From NCBI GenBank assembly GCA_951230915.1, contig OX579635.1, positions 45,508,001 through 45,572,000 of the forward strand: a DNA stretch of 64,000 bases, written 5' to 3'. The translations under genes and the position numbers were made by a program. Below, piece by piece: positions 1-12,500 of this stretch. The notes beneath the pieces are model-generated. The model made no database searches. It was not told where the DNA came from and worked only from the letters and a program-made list of their open reading frames with translations. Source of the stretch: Antitrichia curtipendula. Lineage: Eukaryota > Streptophyta > Bryopsida > Hypnales > Leucodontaceae. Position 1 is the stretch's first letter; each line of letters starts with the position of its first letter.

Positions 1-1382
1 GATAAACTCCAGCTTCCGGACCTTGTTGCCGCTCAGCTGCATCCCTGTCAAGTCATCTCTCTGCAAAGTTCTTCTTCAGCTAAATTCGAATGCAAAACTA
101 AATGCAATAAGGGGACCAGATCTAACTGCGACACCTAAGACATTTACCTTAAAGTGAGAATGAGTACAAATCAAATGAGTACTCTATAAAATCTTGCACA
201 AAGAGTACATATCAATGTTGAGAGTGACCCCACCTCAAAATCAAAACTCAAAACTCGAAACCTATTTAAGTTTTCAACCATCTACCAAAGAAACTTTGGA
301 CTATCACAACTTATCATACCATTTGCAAATGGTATGCAAATGCTGGATTCTATACGTACATTGGAATCTTCCTAACAAGAACGTTGCAAAAGTCTTCCCA
401 CTCTAATAATACAAAACTCTGCTCAGCGCTCACAGTGTTGCAAACTTGCAACTATACGAAGTGTTGTTTGCTTAAAAATAGGTCAACTGGGGTGACAAAC
501 ATTCTCAACAGAGTAGAAAGAGAATCAACATTCATGACCTCCCAGTCAGATGACATTGATGTTCATTCCTCTCACCTTGATCCAAACCTCTGTATCCTTG
601 GGCAATCCCGGAAGATTCCACCGATGAATTGGAGTGGAAAACTGATGAGATTAAGCAAAAGTAACGAAATCAGTTGCACTTCATAAAACCCTCATTCGAC
701 AATGCAAATTGCAGCAAGCCAGTAAGACACCACCGATGAATTGGTCTAGGACAATGTCGAGAACGCAAAGTAACGAAATCAGGTGCACATCTTAAATCTC
801 AAATTCCAATCCTAATTTCGAGAAATATTGAATTATTTGTAAAGCGAAACCGTGTTCTCACCAGGTTCAAAGAAAGCTGAGATCTACTTCTAGGCCCAGT
901 GTCATCCAGACAGTGATCGGAACTTTAACTTCAACAATTCACAATACATTCATAGTATATCAAACTAACACATACTTTAATGCATCAAAGTCCCTATTGA
1001 AAAAGGGAACCATTCAAATTGAACCCAAAATCGTGTGCCTGGATCGATTGCGAGACCATCTTCTCACCTGACCCAAAGAAACGAACTGCGAGGGCACCGG
1101 GTGCAATTGCGAAGCCCAAGAGGGCGGGGTGTAGGGTGCAGTAGCCAACATTTCGGGCCTGCTGTCGACAGCCATGGATCGCACAGTCGCAGACACCCTG
1201 GAGACTCGATTCTCTCGCCAACGACCAGCTTGCGACAAGCTTTGGAGAGCCTTTGCGCTAGAAAAGGAAAATGGACGAATGCTTGCAATTCTTGAGTTCT
1301 CGGCAGTGCGACAATTGCAAGGGGTGGTGTGGAGAAGGGCAACGAGACGAGGAGAAGGACGAGGGAGGCAAGGGAATGCCAT
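1..1382 (-). CDS. D-cysteine desulfhydrase / ACC deaminase-like, PLP enzyme, 5' part (3' end outside window)
   Basis: Three coding exons are visible: 1068-1382 (105 codons from ATG at 1382), 576-641 (22 codons) and 1-60 (20 codons, then the window edge). All junctions are phase 0 with GT-AG borders. Residues 1-75 are rich in Ser, Arg and Ala with few acids, as in an organelle transit peptide. PYTPPSWA (83-90) and the TPIHRWNLPGLP stretch (from residue 108) match the start of plant PLP-dependent D-cysteine desulfhydrases, relatives of bacterial ACC deaminase. Exon 3 reads RDDLTGMQLSGNKVRKLEF; Lys140 in SGNK should carry the pyridoxal phosphate. Members of the family break D-cysteine into pyruvate, sulfide and ammonia. 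The residue before TPIH is Ser, where I expected Pro. Which substrate is used cannot be told from this fragment. Confidence 0.86.
613..797. repeat. Short tandem duplication overlapping exon 2 of the desulfhydrase-like gene
   Basis: The blocks CCACCGATGAATTGG and AAAGTAACGAAATCAG occur in the same order at 618-673 and again at about 730-782, offset by about 112 bases. The first copy holds the acceptor side of real exon 2. The second lies in intron 1 and keeps only a decayed piece that would read PIHRW on the minus strand. Confidence 0.7.
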
Positions 1383-1523
1383 AGCTCAGGAAGAAACGAC
1401 AGTACGAAGCAGACGAGGACCCTTCATGTCCAAGTTCATGGAATTCCAAGCCATTGGGTTCCCCAGTTGTTCCCCACTGCCATGTCACCTACCCCCCTTG
1501 AGCACTCCGACGACGATGAACAG
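1383..1523. other. Upstream region of the desulfhydrase-like gene
   Basis: This short stretch lies between the ATG of the minus-strand gene and the first copy of the tandem 1.9-kb block, so it must hold its 5' UTR and proximal promoter. No specific promoter motif was recognised. Confidence 0.4.
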
Positions 1524-1598
1524 AGAGATTACAGGGGCTTCCGTCAGTTTTTTTAGCACAGGAAATTTCATTCATCCAAATCAATGGTTGACTTTTAA

Positions 1599-2180
1599 CC
1601 CCTAAAGCTCCAAGGGTGTTTTTTTTTGTCAAAAACCACTCAGAACTGTCAGTTCTATTGCATTCACCCAAGAAAACCAAAAAAATACATTTTTTTAGAA
1701 TCTAACCGTAGGATCGTATACTTAACTTGTCTGAGATCATGTAGTAAAATTTTCATCACATTTGATATTACGGATTGTAAGATATTAGCATTCAAAGTTG
1801 AATAAAAAGTTTTTTTTAAGAAGATGCTTAGATTGCTTGGAAAACAAGATTGTCCATAACTTTCTCATCCCTAGTCCAAATAGAATGAATCAAAGCTTCC
1901 CAAGTAGAAAAAAACATAATATTTTAGGGAAAAAAAATAATTAGTTTTTAAAAACTTTTTGTGATTTTTTTTGTGTTGCCCACCGACTTCCATTTTTGGC
2001 TTATTGTGCCATAACTTATTCTCCCGGGCTCTGATTGAAACAAAAATTATATATCCATGAAGCTCTCAGCAAACTACAGAACTTAAAGAAAAATCCAAAA
2101 GATTCACTACAAATTGAGACAATGGGAACCTACCCGGACCTAAATTATCTCCTAAAGGGACAAACGGTCCTTCAGGGGGG
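1599..2180 (+). mobile_element. TTAA-flanked element, class B copy 1 (about 580 bp)
   Basis: The left end is TTAA followed by CCCCTAAAGCTCCAAGGGTG. The right end reads ACGGTCCTTCAGGGG with decayed flanks (GTAAG in place of TTAA). An inverted relative lies at 20737-21316, with the same interior phrases on the opposite strand. It has no credible ORF and is non-autonomous. I class it as piggyBac-like from the TTAA target and the CCCCT end only. Confidence 0.65.
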
Positions 2181-2767
2181 TAAGAAAACTTTTTAAATGA
2201 TGAATTTGATGAAATTGAGGTAAAAAACATATATTTACAAAGATATAAGCTAAAATATGCAAAAATTCAAAAAAGGATTTAGGAGCTACGAGATTAATTC
2301 CTAATCAAGGTGCATTCTCACAATTGGGGAATATGAAATGCAAGAGATTAATATTTCAAATTCAATACATAATCTTTTTTCACTATGCCCCACATTCTGT
2401 TTCTTTAAGGTAAAATTATCTTATATTGAGAATTTTTTCTAAAGAGTATCATTGAGTGTCGGGAAGTTTTTATTTTTTAATCACATAAAGACAAATTGCA
2501 ATTAAAGTTGGATGAAATCCAAGAACAAGATTTGAGTATAATATGCAATAATTATATAAGGTCAAAGTTGAATTGGTAGATTTTCAAAAACCATGCCTAT
2601 TTTCAACATTCACACCTTGAAGAGAATGCAACAATCATCTACTTTTGCTCTTGTTTTTCTAGCTAGGGCTTACTTTTGAGAACATACTCAAAATTAGATG
2701 ATCCTACATTAAGTCCCACTTCAAGATCAAATCTTAGCTTAGGTTTTAGAAGGTGAATTATAAATAT

Positions 2768-2769
2768 TA

Positions 2770-2808
<39 letters not shown>
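2768..2808. repeat. AT dinucleotide microsatellite
   Basis: An almost pure run of AT repeats. The equivalent place in the second tandem block (about 6228-6250) carries a shorter run, so the tract has changed length since the duplication. Confidence 0.9.
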
Positions 2809-2809
<1 letters not shown>

Positions 2810-3501
2810 AATTTGGAACTTTATAGTATGGAGGCCAAAGGCCAAAGTCTAAATTCTAAGTCTCAAGGATTTTCACTATACAATATTGAATGGAGAAAAT
2901 ACTGATTTGGTGAAAAAGTAAAAATATAAAAAATAACATTTGGAGGGCATTTTAAGTATAGAGTCTATATAATGTGTATATTACAAAATCAAACCATAAG
3001 GATGCTTGATTTTAGTATAATTCTTCTCATATTGTATACAAAACAATAAATGGAACTTGGAGTCTTTGTTGGGTCCACATTTTTGTTAAACGCAAAGCAA
3101 GCTCTAAAAGGTCCCACTTTCTTAGGTCCAAAAATTCCAAAAAATGTTGCTATATAGGTACTTTTAGTGCACTAGGCCTTGGGCCTTGGGATGCAATGTA
3201 GGAGGGTAATCACACACTATAGTCACCCCCTGTCAAATATACAATCCAATAAAAATTAGTACAAAATGTATGCAAATTGGTACTAAATGGAGCCAAAACA
3301 TCATTTATACTAAAATTCAATGTCAACCTGTCTGAATCAAAAGATCTTTTCATAGATTCTCAAATTTAAAATAAATAAAAAATAATTTAAAGTAAAAATT
3401 TAGCTCTCATACTAAAATCACACAAAGAGATTACAGGGGCTTCCGTCAGGTTTTTTACCACAGAATATTTCATTCATCCAAATCAATGGTTGATATTTTA
3501 A

Positions 3502-4740
3502 CCCCTAAAGCTCCAAGGGTGATTTTTTGTCAAAAAAACACTCAGAATTGTCAGTTCTGTTGCATTCACCCAAGACAACCAAAAAAATATTTTTTTTTAG
3601 AATCTAATCGTAGGATTGTATACTTAATCCCAAGGGTGTTTTCTGCCAAAAAACACTCAAAACTACCACTTCTACTGTATTCACTTAAGGAAACCAATTT
3701 TTTTGTTTTTTTGAGAATTTAACCATAGGATCTTGTACTTAACTTGTCTGAGATCATGTAGTAAAAATTTCATCAAATTTGACCGTACAGATTGGAAGAT
3801 ATTAGCATTCAAAGTTGAATAAAAAGTTTTTTTTCAAGAAGATGCTTAACCCCTAAGCGCTCAAACGACCATTTTATGGTCGCTGCCCGACTTCGGGCAG
3901 ATTTTTTGGGCAGAAAATTTTTTTTTTCAAATTTTTTTATTTTTATTTTTTTAAAAGATTGGATTGTCTTTCAATATTTATATTCAAAACTAAGATCGCT
4001 CTGGTCAAACAAAAACTATAACAGAAATAGCACAAAGAGTCTAGTATTGCCTAGTGTTGAAAAACTTACTATTTGGGGAAAGTGTTGGTGTTTTCATTAC
4101 TGGATCTTATGCATTTTTTCACAAATCAATAGAAATCACAATTTTGACCAATCACAAAAAAATTCAATTGCTAAAGATAGAAATTGTATTTTTGGTGAAT
4201 TTTTGAAGTTATATCTTCAAAATTCATTTGAAGAGAATCTAAAAATAATTTTATAATTTTGACCATACGGATACTTTCTTCTTTTTGTGCTTCACATTAT
4301 CTATTTTAATGCAAACTTCAAAAAACTTCTAGAACTTATATTTTATAACACATTTGTGTTTTGTCCAAACCCCTTGGGCTTTTAGGGGTTAAATTGCCCA
4401 AAAAACTAAGATTGTCCATAACTTTCTCATCCCTAGTCCAAATAGAATGAATCAAAGCTTCACGTATAGGTAAGAACATAATCTTTTAGGAAAAGTAATA
4501 GTTAATTTTTTAAAAACCTTTTGTGATTTCTTTTGTGTTGCCCACCAACCTCCATTTCAGGCTTATTGTGCCATAACTTTTTCTCTCGGGCATTGATTGT
4601 AACAAAAATTATATATCCATGAAGTTCTCAGCAAACTACAAAACTTCAAAAAAATTCCAGAAGATCCACTATAAATTGAGACAATAGGAACCTACCCGGA
4701 CCTAAACTATCTCCTAAGGGGACAAACGGTCCTTCAGGGT
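3502..4740 (+). mobile_element. TTAA-flanked element, class B copy 2, with nested insertion
   Basis: This corresponds to class B copy 1 inside the duplicated block. It starts after TTAA with CCCCTAAAGCTCCAAGGGTG and ends near ACGGTCCTTCAGGG. It has a partial internal repeat of its own 5' section at about 3628-3830 and a complete class C element inserted at 3846-4392. Confidence 0.6.
3850..4388 (+). mobile_element. TTAA-flanked element, class C copy 1 (539 bp), nested
   Basis: It is flanked by TTAA at 3846-3849 and 4389-4392, with ends CCCCTAAGCG and CTTTTAGGGG. Copy 1 of the tandem block (around 1825-1860) reads straight through GATGCTTAGATTGC with no insertion, which serves as the empty site. 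Just inside the left end are two hairpins: CGACCATTTTATGGTCG and CTGCCCGACTTCGGGCAG. The ORF inside (3876-4256) resembles nothing I know. Confidence 0.75.
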
Positions 4741-5047
4741 GGTAAGAAAACTTTTTAAATGATGAATTTGATGAAATTGAGGTAAAAAAACATATATTTA
4801 CAAAGATATGAGCTATAATATGCAAAAATTCAAAAAAGGATTTAGGCGCTAAGATTAATCCCTAATCAAGGTGCATTCCCACAACTAGGGAATATGAAAT
4901 GCAAGAGATTAATATTTCAAAATCAATATAGAATCTTTTTTCACTATGCCCCACATCCCATTTCTTTAAGGTAATATTATCTTAAAGAAATCATTGAATG
5001 TCGGGAAGTTTTAATTTTTTAATCACATAAAGACAAATTGCAATTAA

Positions 5048-5966
5048 CCCCTAAAGTTTTATGACTATGTTTTCACCAAAAACACTCCAAAACTGCCATT
5101 TTTAGTACAAGTACCAAATTTTTGAATTTTTTTTTTGACACATGTAACCGTAGGATCTTATAGTAAACTAGTTTTAGAAGATGTCGAAAAAATTTCAGAA
5201 TTTTCCACCATGCGGATTGGAAGATATTAGCATTTGAATTGGCAAAAATCTTTTTTTTGTCCCTGCGAAAAACAGGGCAGCTACACTTCACAAGGTCACT
5301 TTTGTATGAAAAAATGTCCAAAATGGTGGTGCATCTTTGAAATCTTTTTCCTAAACAAGTTCTCTACATGCTTGAAAATTTTCAAATCATTTGATATTGT
5401 ACAACATATACAAAAAAAATAGTAAGTAGCAAGAAGTAGAGAATGATCCAAAATACTAAATTGTTAAGAATTTAATTATGGAATTGAAAAATATAAATCC
5501 CAATGGTTGTAATGTTGTAATAAACAACCTACATCCTGTGAAATTTTTTTTCAAAAAATATTAAAAATTGAATTAAATAAACAACTTCAAAGTTTATTTC
5601 AGAGTAGAGAATCTATAACTGCCCGGAAACTAAAAATCTTCATAACTTTTGATTCATTGGTCAAAATGGAATGATTCAAAGCTTTCCACGTATATATAAC
5701 TCTAGAAAACCAATTTCAAATTTTTATTTTTGAAAAAAGTGATTTTTTCTAATCTGCCCGGACTGCCCAGTTACGAAAAAAAGTAACATATTTGGCCATA
5801 ACTTTTGACTCCTATTTCCAAATGTCATGAAATTTAGTGCATATGAAAGGTACTCCTCGTGCCCACCTTCTATTAAAATTTCAGCCAAAAATATGAAAGT
5901 CTCCAGTCACAAGTACCTGCCCAAATTTTTTATATTGCCAAAAACCGCATGTTGGTCCTTTAGGGG
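5048..5966 (+). mobile_element. TTAA-flanked element, class A copy 1 (919 bp)
   Basis: It is flanked by TTAA at 5044-5047 and 5967-5970, with ends CCCCTAAAG and CTTTAGGGG. The flanks join as GCAATTAAAGTTGG, exactly the sequence in the unoccupied first tandem block near 2500, so one TTAA became two. An 82-codon ORF on the minus strand (5073-5321) is shared with other copies but has no recognised domain. Confidence 0.85.
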
Positions 5967-6895
5967 TTAAAGTTGGATGAAATCCAAGAACAAGATTTGA
6001 GTATAATATGCAATAGTTATATGAAGTCAAAGTTGAATTGGTAGATTTTCAAAAGCCATGCCTATTTTCAACATTCACACTTTGAAGAGAGTGCTTCTAC
6101 TTTTGCTCTTGTTTTTCTAGCTAGGATTCACTTTTGAGAACATGCTCGAAATTGGATGATTATATATTAAGTCCCACTTTAAGATCAAATCTTAGTTTAG
6201 GTTTTAGAAGGTGAATTATAAATATCATATATGTATATATATATATATAGGAATTTGGAACTTTATAGTATGGAGGCTAAAGGCCAAAGTCTAAGTTCTA
6301 AGTCTCAAGGATTCTCACTATACAATATTGAATGGAAAATACATTTCCAAAAATGTTTTGGTGAAAAAGTAAAACAAACAAACAAACAGTTAGAGGGCAT
6401 TTTAAGTGTAGAGTCTATATAATGTGTATATTACAAAATTAAACCATAAGGATGCTTGATTTTAGTATAATACTTCTCATATTTATACAAAACAATAAAT
6501 AGAACTTGAAGTCTTTGTTGGGTCTACATTTTTGCTAAATGCAAAGCAAACTCTAAAAGGTCCTACTTTCTTAGGTCCAAAAATTCCAAAAAATGTTGCT
6601 ATATAGGTATTTTTAGTGCACTAGGCCTTGGGCCTTGGGATGCAGTGTAGAAGGGTGATCAAATACTACAGTCACCCCCTGTCAAATATACAATCCAATA
6701 AAAATTAGTACAAAATGTATACATATTGGTACAAAATGTATACAAATTGGTACTAAATGAAGCCAAATTGCCATTTATACCAAAAATTCAGTGTCAGCCC
6801 GTCTAAATCAAAAGGTCTTTTCATAGATTCTCAATTTTAAAATAAATAAAAAACAATTTAAAATCAAAATTTAGCTGTCGTACTAAAATCACACA

Positions 6896-8600
6896 TTTGT
6901 TAGGATATTTTATTATATAGGTCCTAAAACACTAATTAAGTGCCTAGTCTAAGTACCTAAGCATTAAAGCATTGGATTTAACTCTTTGAATTGTAAGAAT
7001 GAAACCGCAAATTAGGCAAAAAAAATACAACAATGCTAAACATAAATCTATAACAGTACAAACATTTAGTGTTTGTACTCCATACATTCAATTAATAAAT
7101 GAAATTCACTTTTTGTTATGCAATTATCAATGTATGCAAAATATAAGACTGCGATCCATTTTTATTTATTTTTTAAATCACAAAAATTATAGGAAAATTG
7201 ACTCCAAATTTCATCTTGTGTAGAAATTTTGCCATGACTATGATTTTGGACAACAGTAGTGTGTTTTTAATCAAGAAGCCCCAAATTCTAATTTTTAGCT
7301 CTATACCAATTAGATTTTGAGAATTCAATGTGATTTGAAATATGTAACATATTGAGAAGCATCTTATACCATACGTAAAGGTCAATTTTGACAAGGGAAT
7401 GTCAAATTGGATTTTATGTGTCTCCCTTTGATTTGAACCAATTCTTAATTATAGAAAGAATGGTCAACTACACATGGATTTCAATATATTTCAAATTCCT
7501 CTTAGCATCTAAACAACTAAGAAGTCTACTTTATTTTTTTTACAAATTTAGTTAATTTTTAATGACCTAGTAATTTTATTTGAATTTTGATGGAAAGAAA
7601 AAGATTGATCTACTGGATATAATCAGTTATTGGCATTTTGAAGAATTTACAATCATGTATTCTTATTTTTTTTAATAATTAGTTTACTATCTTTGATTGA
7701 AGTGCTTAGAGACTAAAAGTTTCCATCTTTGTCTTAGGAGAAATTTGAGACAAACAAACCAATATCCTAAGTTCTTTAAAATCACTCAATTATTCATTGA
7801 TATAATTAGGGGTTTATATTTTTCAAAAATTCTTTTTGAAGTCTAATTTTAGCATCAAAAATCTAATTTCGAAAATGATTGATTATGATTTTTCTGTTCA
7901 AGATTTTGTGCAAGTGTGTCTATTGCAATCTTGACTTTGTGTAGTGTTGAGGACTCTTGAAAATGAGCCTCAAATATACTAGATCTTGGAGAAAAAATCA
8001 CATTAGAAGTTCATTTAAAAAAATTGTAGTGTAGATTTTGAGAAGCCATAAATTGATTGGGATTATGCATGTTAGGCCCTTTATCCTCATATCTTTTGGG
8101 AGACCAACTTCTTAGATATGACATGTAGAAAGGGGATTGAAAGACTTCAAATCATTTTCACAATTTTAACACCTTTATGATCAAACATTATAATCTTTCA
8201 ATCCCTAAGTGATATTGTTGTATTTTCTTTTCCTATGTGATGTCTAACATGTCTAGTTTGAATTTGTACGGTTACAAGTCCAAAAAATTGATACAACCTA
8301 CCAAAATGTTAGCTTTTTGTTCAATTTAGAGCTCAAACAAGGCCTTGGACATTTAAAGACTATGAATTCAAAATTTTGAATACTAAATGAATGCAAACAT
8401 GCTATGAGCACAATCACATAATCAATTTTTTTTGTTCATCTAAGTGTTCCTCAATTCTAAACAAATAGATTCTGGTGGTGAGAATGAAGCTTTTGACAAA
8501 AAGAATGCTATACACAAATCAATGACATCGATATTTTGGAGAAGTGACAATCATTTGTAATCATACTCCAAAAGTCATCTTCAATTCAAGCATGGAAGGG
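6896..8600. other. AT-rich intergenic DNA with no recognised gene
   Basis: Both strands were read. Only short, composition-driven ORFs occur and no transposon ends were found. The right part leads towards the CAO 3' end. Confidence 0.5.
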
Positions 8601-9553
8601 GTTAAATGATAACACATAATATACTGACACCAGGTCTTTGAATCCAAATGAAAAAGCCTCTTACATACGTCACAATTAGGTCACAAGACACAAAGTGTAA
8701 GATATTTACTGTACAGTACATGAGAAATAATCAGGTCCCAAAAGTTGTGGTAAATCTTATCAGAAACTCAAGGGAGCATGACAATAGTACCGGTTGCAAA
8801 TTCCTAACAGAAACTTCACAAATGAGAGGTTGAGTCTAGATAGGTGTGAATTTTATAATAAGATCAAATGACGCAATTCAACATGGTAATGTACAACATC
8901 AGAGCACCAGAGTTGAGTAACCACAGACGCATCTGACATGGAAACCGAGACATTCCACCTGGAAACAAGTACAGATGCATAGCAAACTGTATTAGAGGCA
9001 TTGAGAAAATTCTCTAAAAGCAGAACACTACGATTCCCTCCGTTGTTGATGAACCCGCAGTCTGCTTGCTAAAACTCGCACACTGCCGCCAAGCTTACTC
9101 TACTGTTTGCCTTCAGCTCACCAAATTGGTGGAAGCCCCCAATACTGCTACAATCCCGAATATGAGAAGAGGAAATGACAAAAAAAATTGAAGGAAAAAA
9201 AATCACAGCCTCTGTTTCCCTCTTCCCACTCCAGGCACATGGTACAACTGTACAAGCACACACTACTGCTGGCCAGTGTTGCCGCTGCTTGTTCAGTGGC
9301 AAAAAAACGGAAGCCATCTCCACGGCAGTAGGAATGCATCAGGAATCCATGCAATAATAGCTAGAACATCCTAGTTTGGGTTTTGCACTTGGAAGGAGGA
9401 TGCAGCCAATAAAAACTCAGTAACCTTAAAAGAAAAAGCCACAGCCTAACCTTCATCCTGCAAACAGCAACAACTCTGACTTCCAGTGTGTGCAGTTGCA
9501 TTCATCAGGCTCCAGTCAATACTCTTTCAAGTCCATCCAAAGTCTGATCCTCC
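8601..9553. other. Probable 3' UTR and downstream region of CAO
   Basis: This stretch follows the CAO stop codon on the minus strand. It is less AT-rich than the DNA to its left near the gene and holds no conserved ORF. The 3' end of the transcript was not located. Confidence 0.35.
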
Positions 9554-12500
9554 CTACTGATCTGAACTGAATGGAATCCGATCATCTCCCGCCTCTACTG
9601 CAACTCTCCACCTGCGGTACCGCACTCCCAACTTGTCATACGCAACAGGCAGGTTCCACACGTTCGCTCCCCTTTCCATTCGATTCTGCTGCCCTTCCAC
9701 TAGCCTCAAGTCTTCACCCAAAACCTGTCGTAAGAAAACAACTCGTGCAATTGGTCATTCTGCCAAACCTTGACCCCTCATTCACACATTCGCATGAGTG
9801 GTTTCTCTAATCAGAAGAGAATTTTCTGTCCCCATTTGCAAGAGGATTCCGATGCATTAAAATACATACTATTTCAATATCGTATGGATGGTATGAATTT
9901 TCAAAGTTTTGCTCATAGGGCGAGGTGAAACTTCAGCTGTCGTACTGTACATCGTCATATGCACTACATTTCTAAACGATTGTTTGCCAGTAGCACTAAG
10001 TCCAAGTTTAGTCTAACCACGGCAAAATGTCTATCATAAGACGGGATTGACTACCTTGCTAAATTTTTTCTTACAGGAACCATGCAGCTCAACACTGGAT
10101 CCCACAAACCAGTGTACATTCATTTCAAAACTTTCAAAAAAATATAAGTTTCCTTTCATCAAGGAGAAATATGAGCTTGAATTACCTGATTGGCAAGGTA
10201 TTTCCAAAGGTAACTGATAAATGGCACATGCTTGAGGAAAGGGGCAAAATCCAATGCCATGCGATACAACAGTCTCGTTTTCCCCCGGGTTGATGGCATA
10301 CACACATGGAGCTGATGAAGATGGGTAGGGCATGCATCCACATCAGTGCCGTTCAGCTTGCCAGGCTTCTCTAGACCAATAGTGGAAAGCACCATACAAG
10401 GAGGCTTAAACTCCATCGCAATGGGATAGGGATCCCAAGTGCCTGCCAACGCTGCGATCGGGGTCCTAAATTTCACGAAGCTGCAATACTCAATGTGCAC
10501 CAATCAAAAACCTCTTCCTCAAGTTCACAGATTAGCAAAACATGATTGAAAGATGAGCAATTAATAACTTACTTGGGCACTTTCCAACCCTTAGCAAAGG
10601 TAGTGGTATGGGTAAAAGGTGCATGCGCCAAGTCCAGCAGATTCTCCACCAACAGTCCATGCTCCACTGGTAGCTCCATAGTAATCTGAACATCGTCTTC
10701 AAGTTCGATCAGATACCTTTACTGGAAGGTTATTTAAACCAAGAACCAAGCGGTAATTTCGATAAACAGGAGAATGTTTGAGTTTGCACTCACTTCAGCA
10801 TGAATGGTATAATGTGACGGAGGATTCAACATTGGAATACTTGAGGACGGAGTATCGCTTCCAGGCCATATCCACACCATTCCGTCCTGCTCAATGCAAG
10901 GCAGCGACTCTAGCCTTGCACTCACTTGCCTCGTTGATGGCATCTTCTCGCACTTCCCAGTTGTGTTGTATTCCCATCCTGTGGTCACTCATACATCAGC
11001 TCGCTCCCATCAACATGACAAAAGTTCAAACCAACTGTTTGGAACCTATAGAGGGACTCTAAAAAACAAAACATAGCTTACATTGTAAGACACCTGAGAA
11101 AGGAAACTTTTGTGAATGCAATTTTGGTCGTTCTGAAAGTGGATTACGCTCTCGTGGAAAGTATCAGAGAAGTACAGTATCAGTGAGTAGTGGTGGCCAA
11201 GGTTCAGACTAGCCAATGATACCATACACCAAGTTCAGTAAATCCTATTACCTTACTCCAATTATAGAGGGTAATGAACCAGGCAGGGAAATCTAAAGAC
11301 CAATTAAGCTGACAAAGGACGAAAATCTTTTCTTACACCGCATCCATAACGACAATCCCATTAGCCAGCCAGTTACTTCACTGGAAGACGTGAACTCACT
11401 CACCATGGTAAGGGCACTGTATCCGCCCATTCTCCACTTTCCCCAGAGAAAGAGGACATGCCCTATGCGCACATTGGTCTCGCACACATCCAGGACGACC
11501 ATCCTTCCCTCGAAACAAAACCCATGCTTCTTCAAAGCTGTCAAACGGAACCTGGATGTTTACAATAAGAAGAGGATCAGCTCACAGGTGGAAATTCAGC
11601 TATAGCCATCACCGTCTGCACTCTCATCAACTCAAAATGACATCTCAAAACACGGCTCTCAAAAGGGAGGATGCACTCACCATGGTCTTTTCGTCAATGT
11701 GGTCAGAAAAGGCCACAGGGTACCAATAATTCTTCAGTTGAGCCGGATACGGGGCCACGGGACCAGAGATGTCGAGGGTTTTGCCTCTTGATATGGATGC
11801 TTTCGCTTGGGACTCGCCTGTTGGCACCTGTTCAATGGTGGAGGTAGCAACCCTAGATGCTATGGCCTTTAGTGATCCTCCCTTCTCCTGCAACAGCAAC
11901 TTGTCGTTGATCAAACTCTCCATCTCACCAAGCTTTCGAAGCGTGTGTTCCACTCTTGCCTCTGAGAGATGCACCTGCAGCAAGATCACAGAAACATTGC
12001 TCAAAAATCCAAAAACGATGCCCTAAAAATGGAACATATTCATTGAAAGGGTGTCCACCACCTCAACATCTGATCAAGTGGCGACTTTACATCATCAACT
12101 TGGACACGTCGTGACTGTAGCATACGAAATCCAAATGACACATTCTCTGATGGGCTACAATCCTCTTTCACTCGCCAACATTTGCCAAGATATTTGCCAA
12201 TTTGTGCAGTCAGAACCATGCTCAGTAGCAAAAGTGGCGATTTACGGTCACCAACGGAAACTACGCTCAGTAACGATTTTAACATTCCCTACCCTGGTGT
12301 CTACCTCGACATTGTTCACCATCCCCCAGACCTAGGTTTACACACTCACACATTAAATTAGAACCCTTCGAACAGGACTATTCCGCAACAATGAGCGAAC
12401 CTGAGCATGCGCTTTGGAGAGATTATCCTGCAACCCCGCGAGCTCCGAGCGCAGCGTCTCCACCGACTTCTTATCCCTTACCAGCGGATTCAGCACTTCC

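Larger units (their letters stand above)
1524..3425. repeat. Tandem block, copy 1 (about 1.9 kb)
   Basis: The block starts AGAGATTACAGGGGCTTCCG and ends at ACTAAAATCACACA, where a second, longer copy begins with the same start sequence at 3426. The copies are collinear throughout, including a TTAA-type element, an AT microsatellite and a CTAGGCCTTGGGCCTTGGGA stretch. No protein-coding gene was found in it. Confidence 0.85.
3426..6895. repeat. Tandem block, copy 2, enlarged by later insertions
   Basis: This copy follows copy 1 (1524-3425) base for base over long stretches. It is interrupted by a 539-bp TTAA element (3850-4388) and a 919-bp TTAA element (5048-5966), and by a partial internal duplication near 3600-3800. 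It ends near 6895 at ACTAAAATCACACATTTG. No gene is apparent. Confidence 0.85.

Noticed and set aside
3876..4256. 126-codon ORF in the class C TTAA element as a transposase
   Set aside because: Composed of Phe, Ile, Lys and Asn codons from AT-rich DNA, with no catalytic motif; not conserved in the other class C copy.
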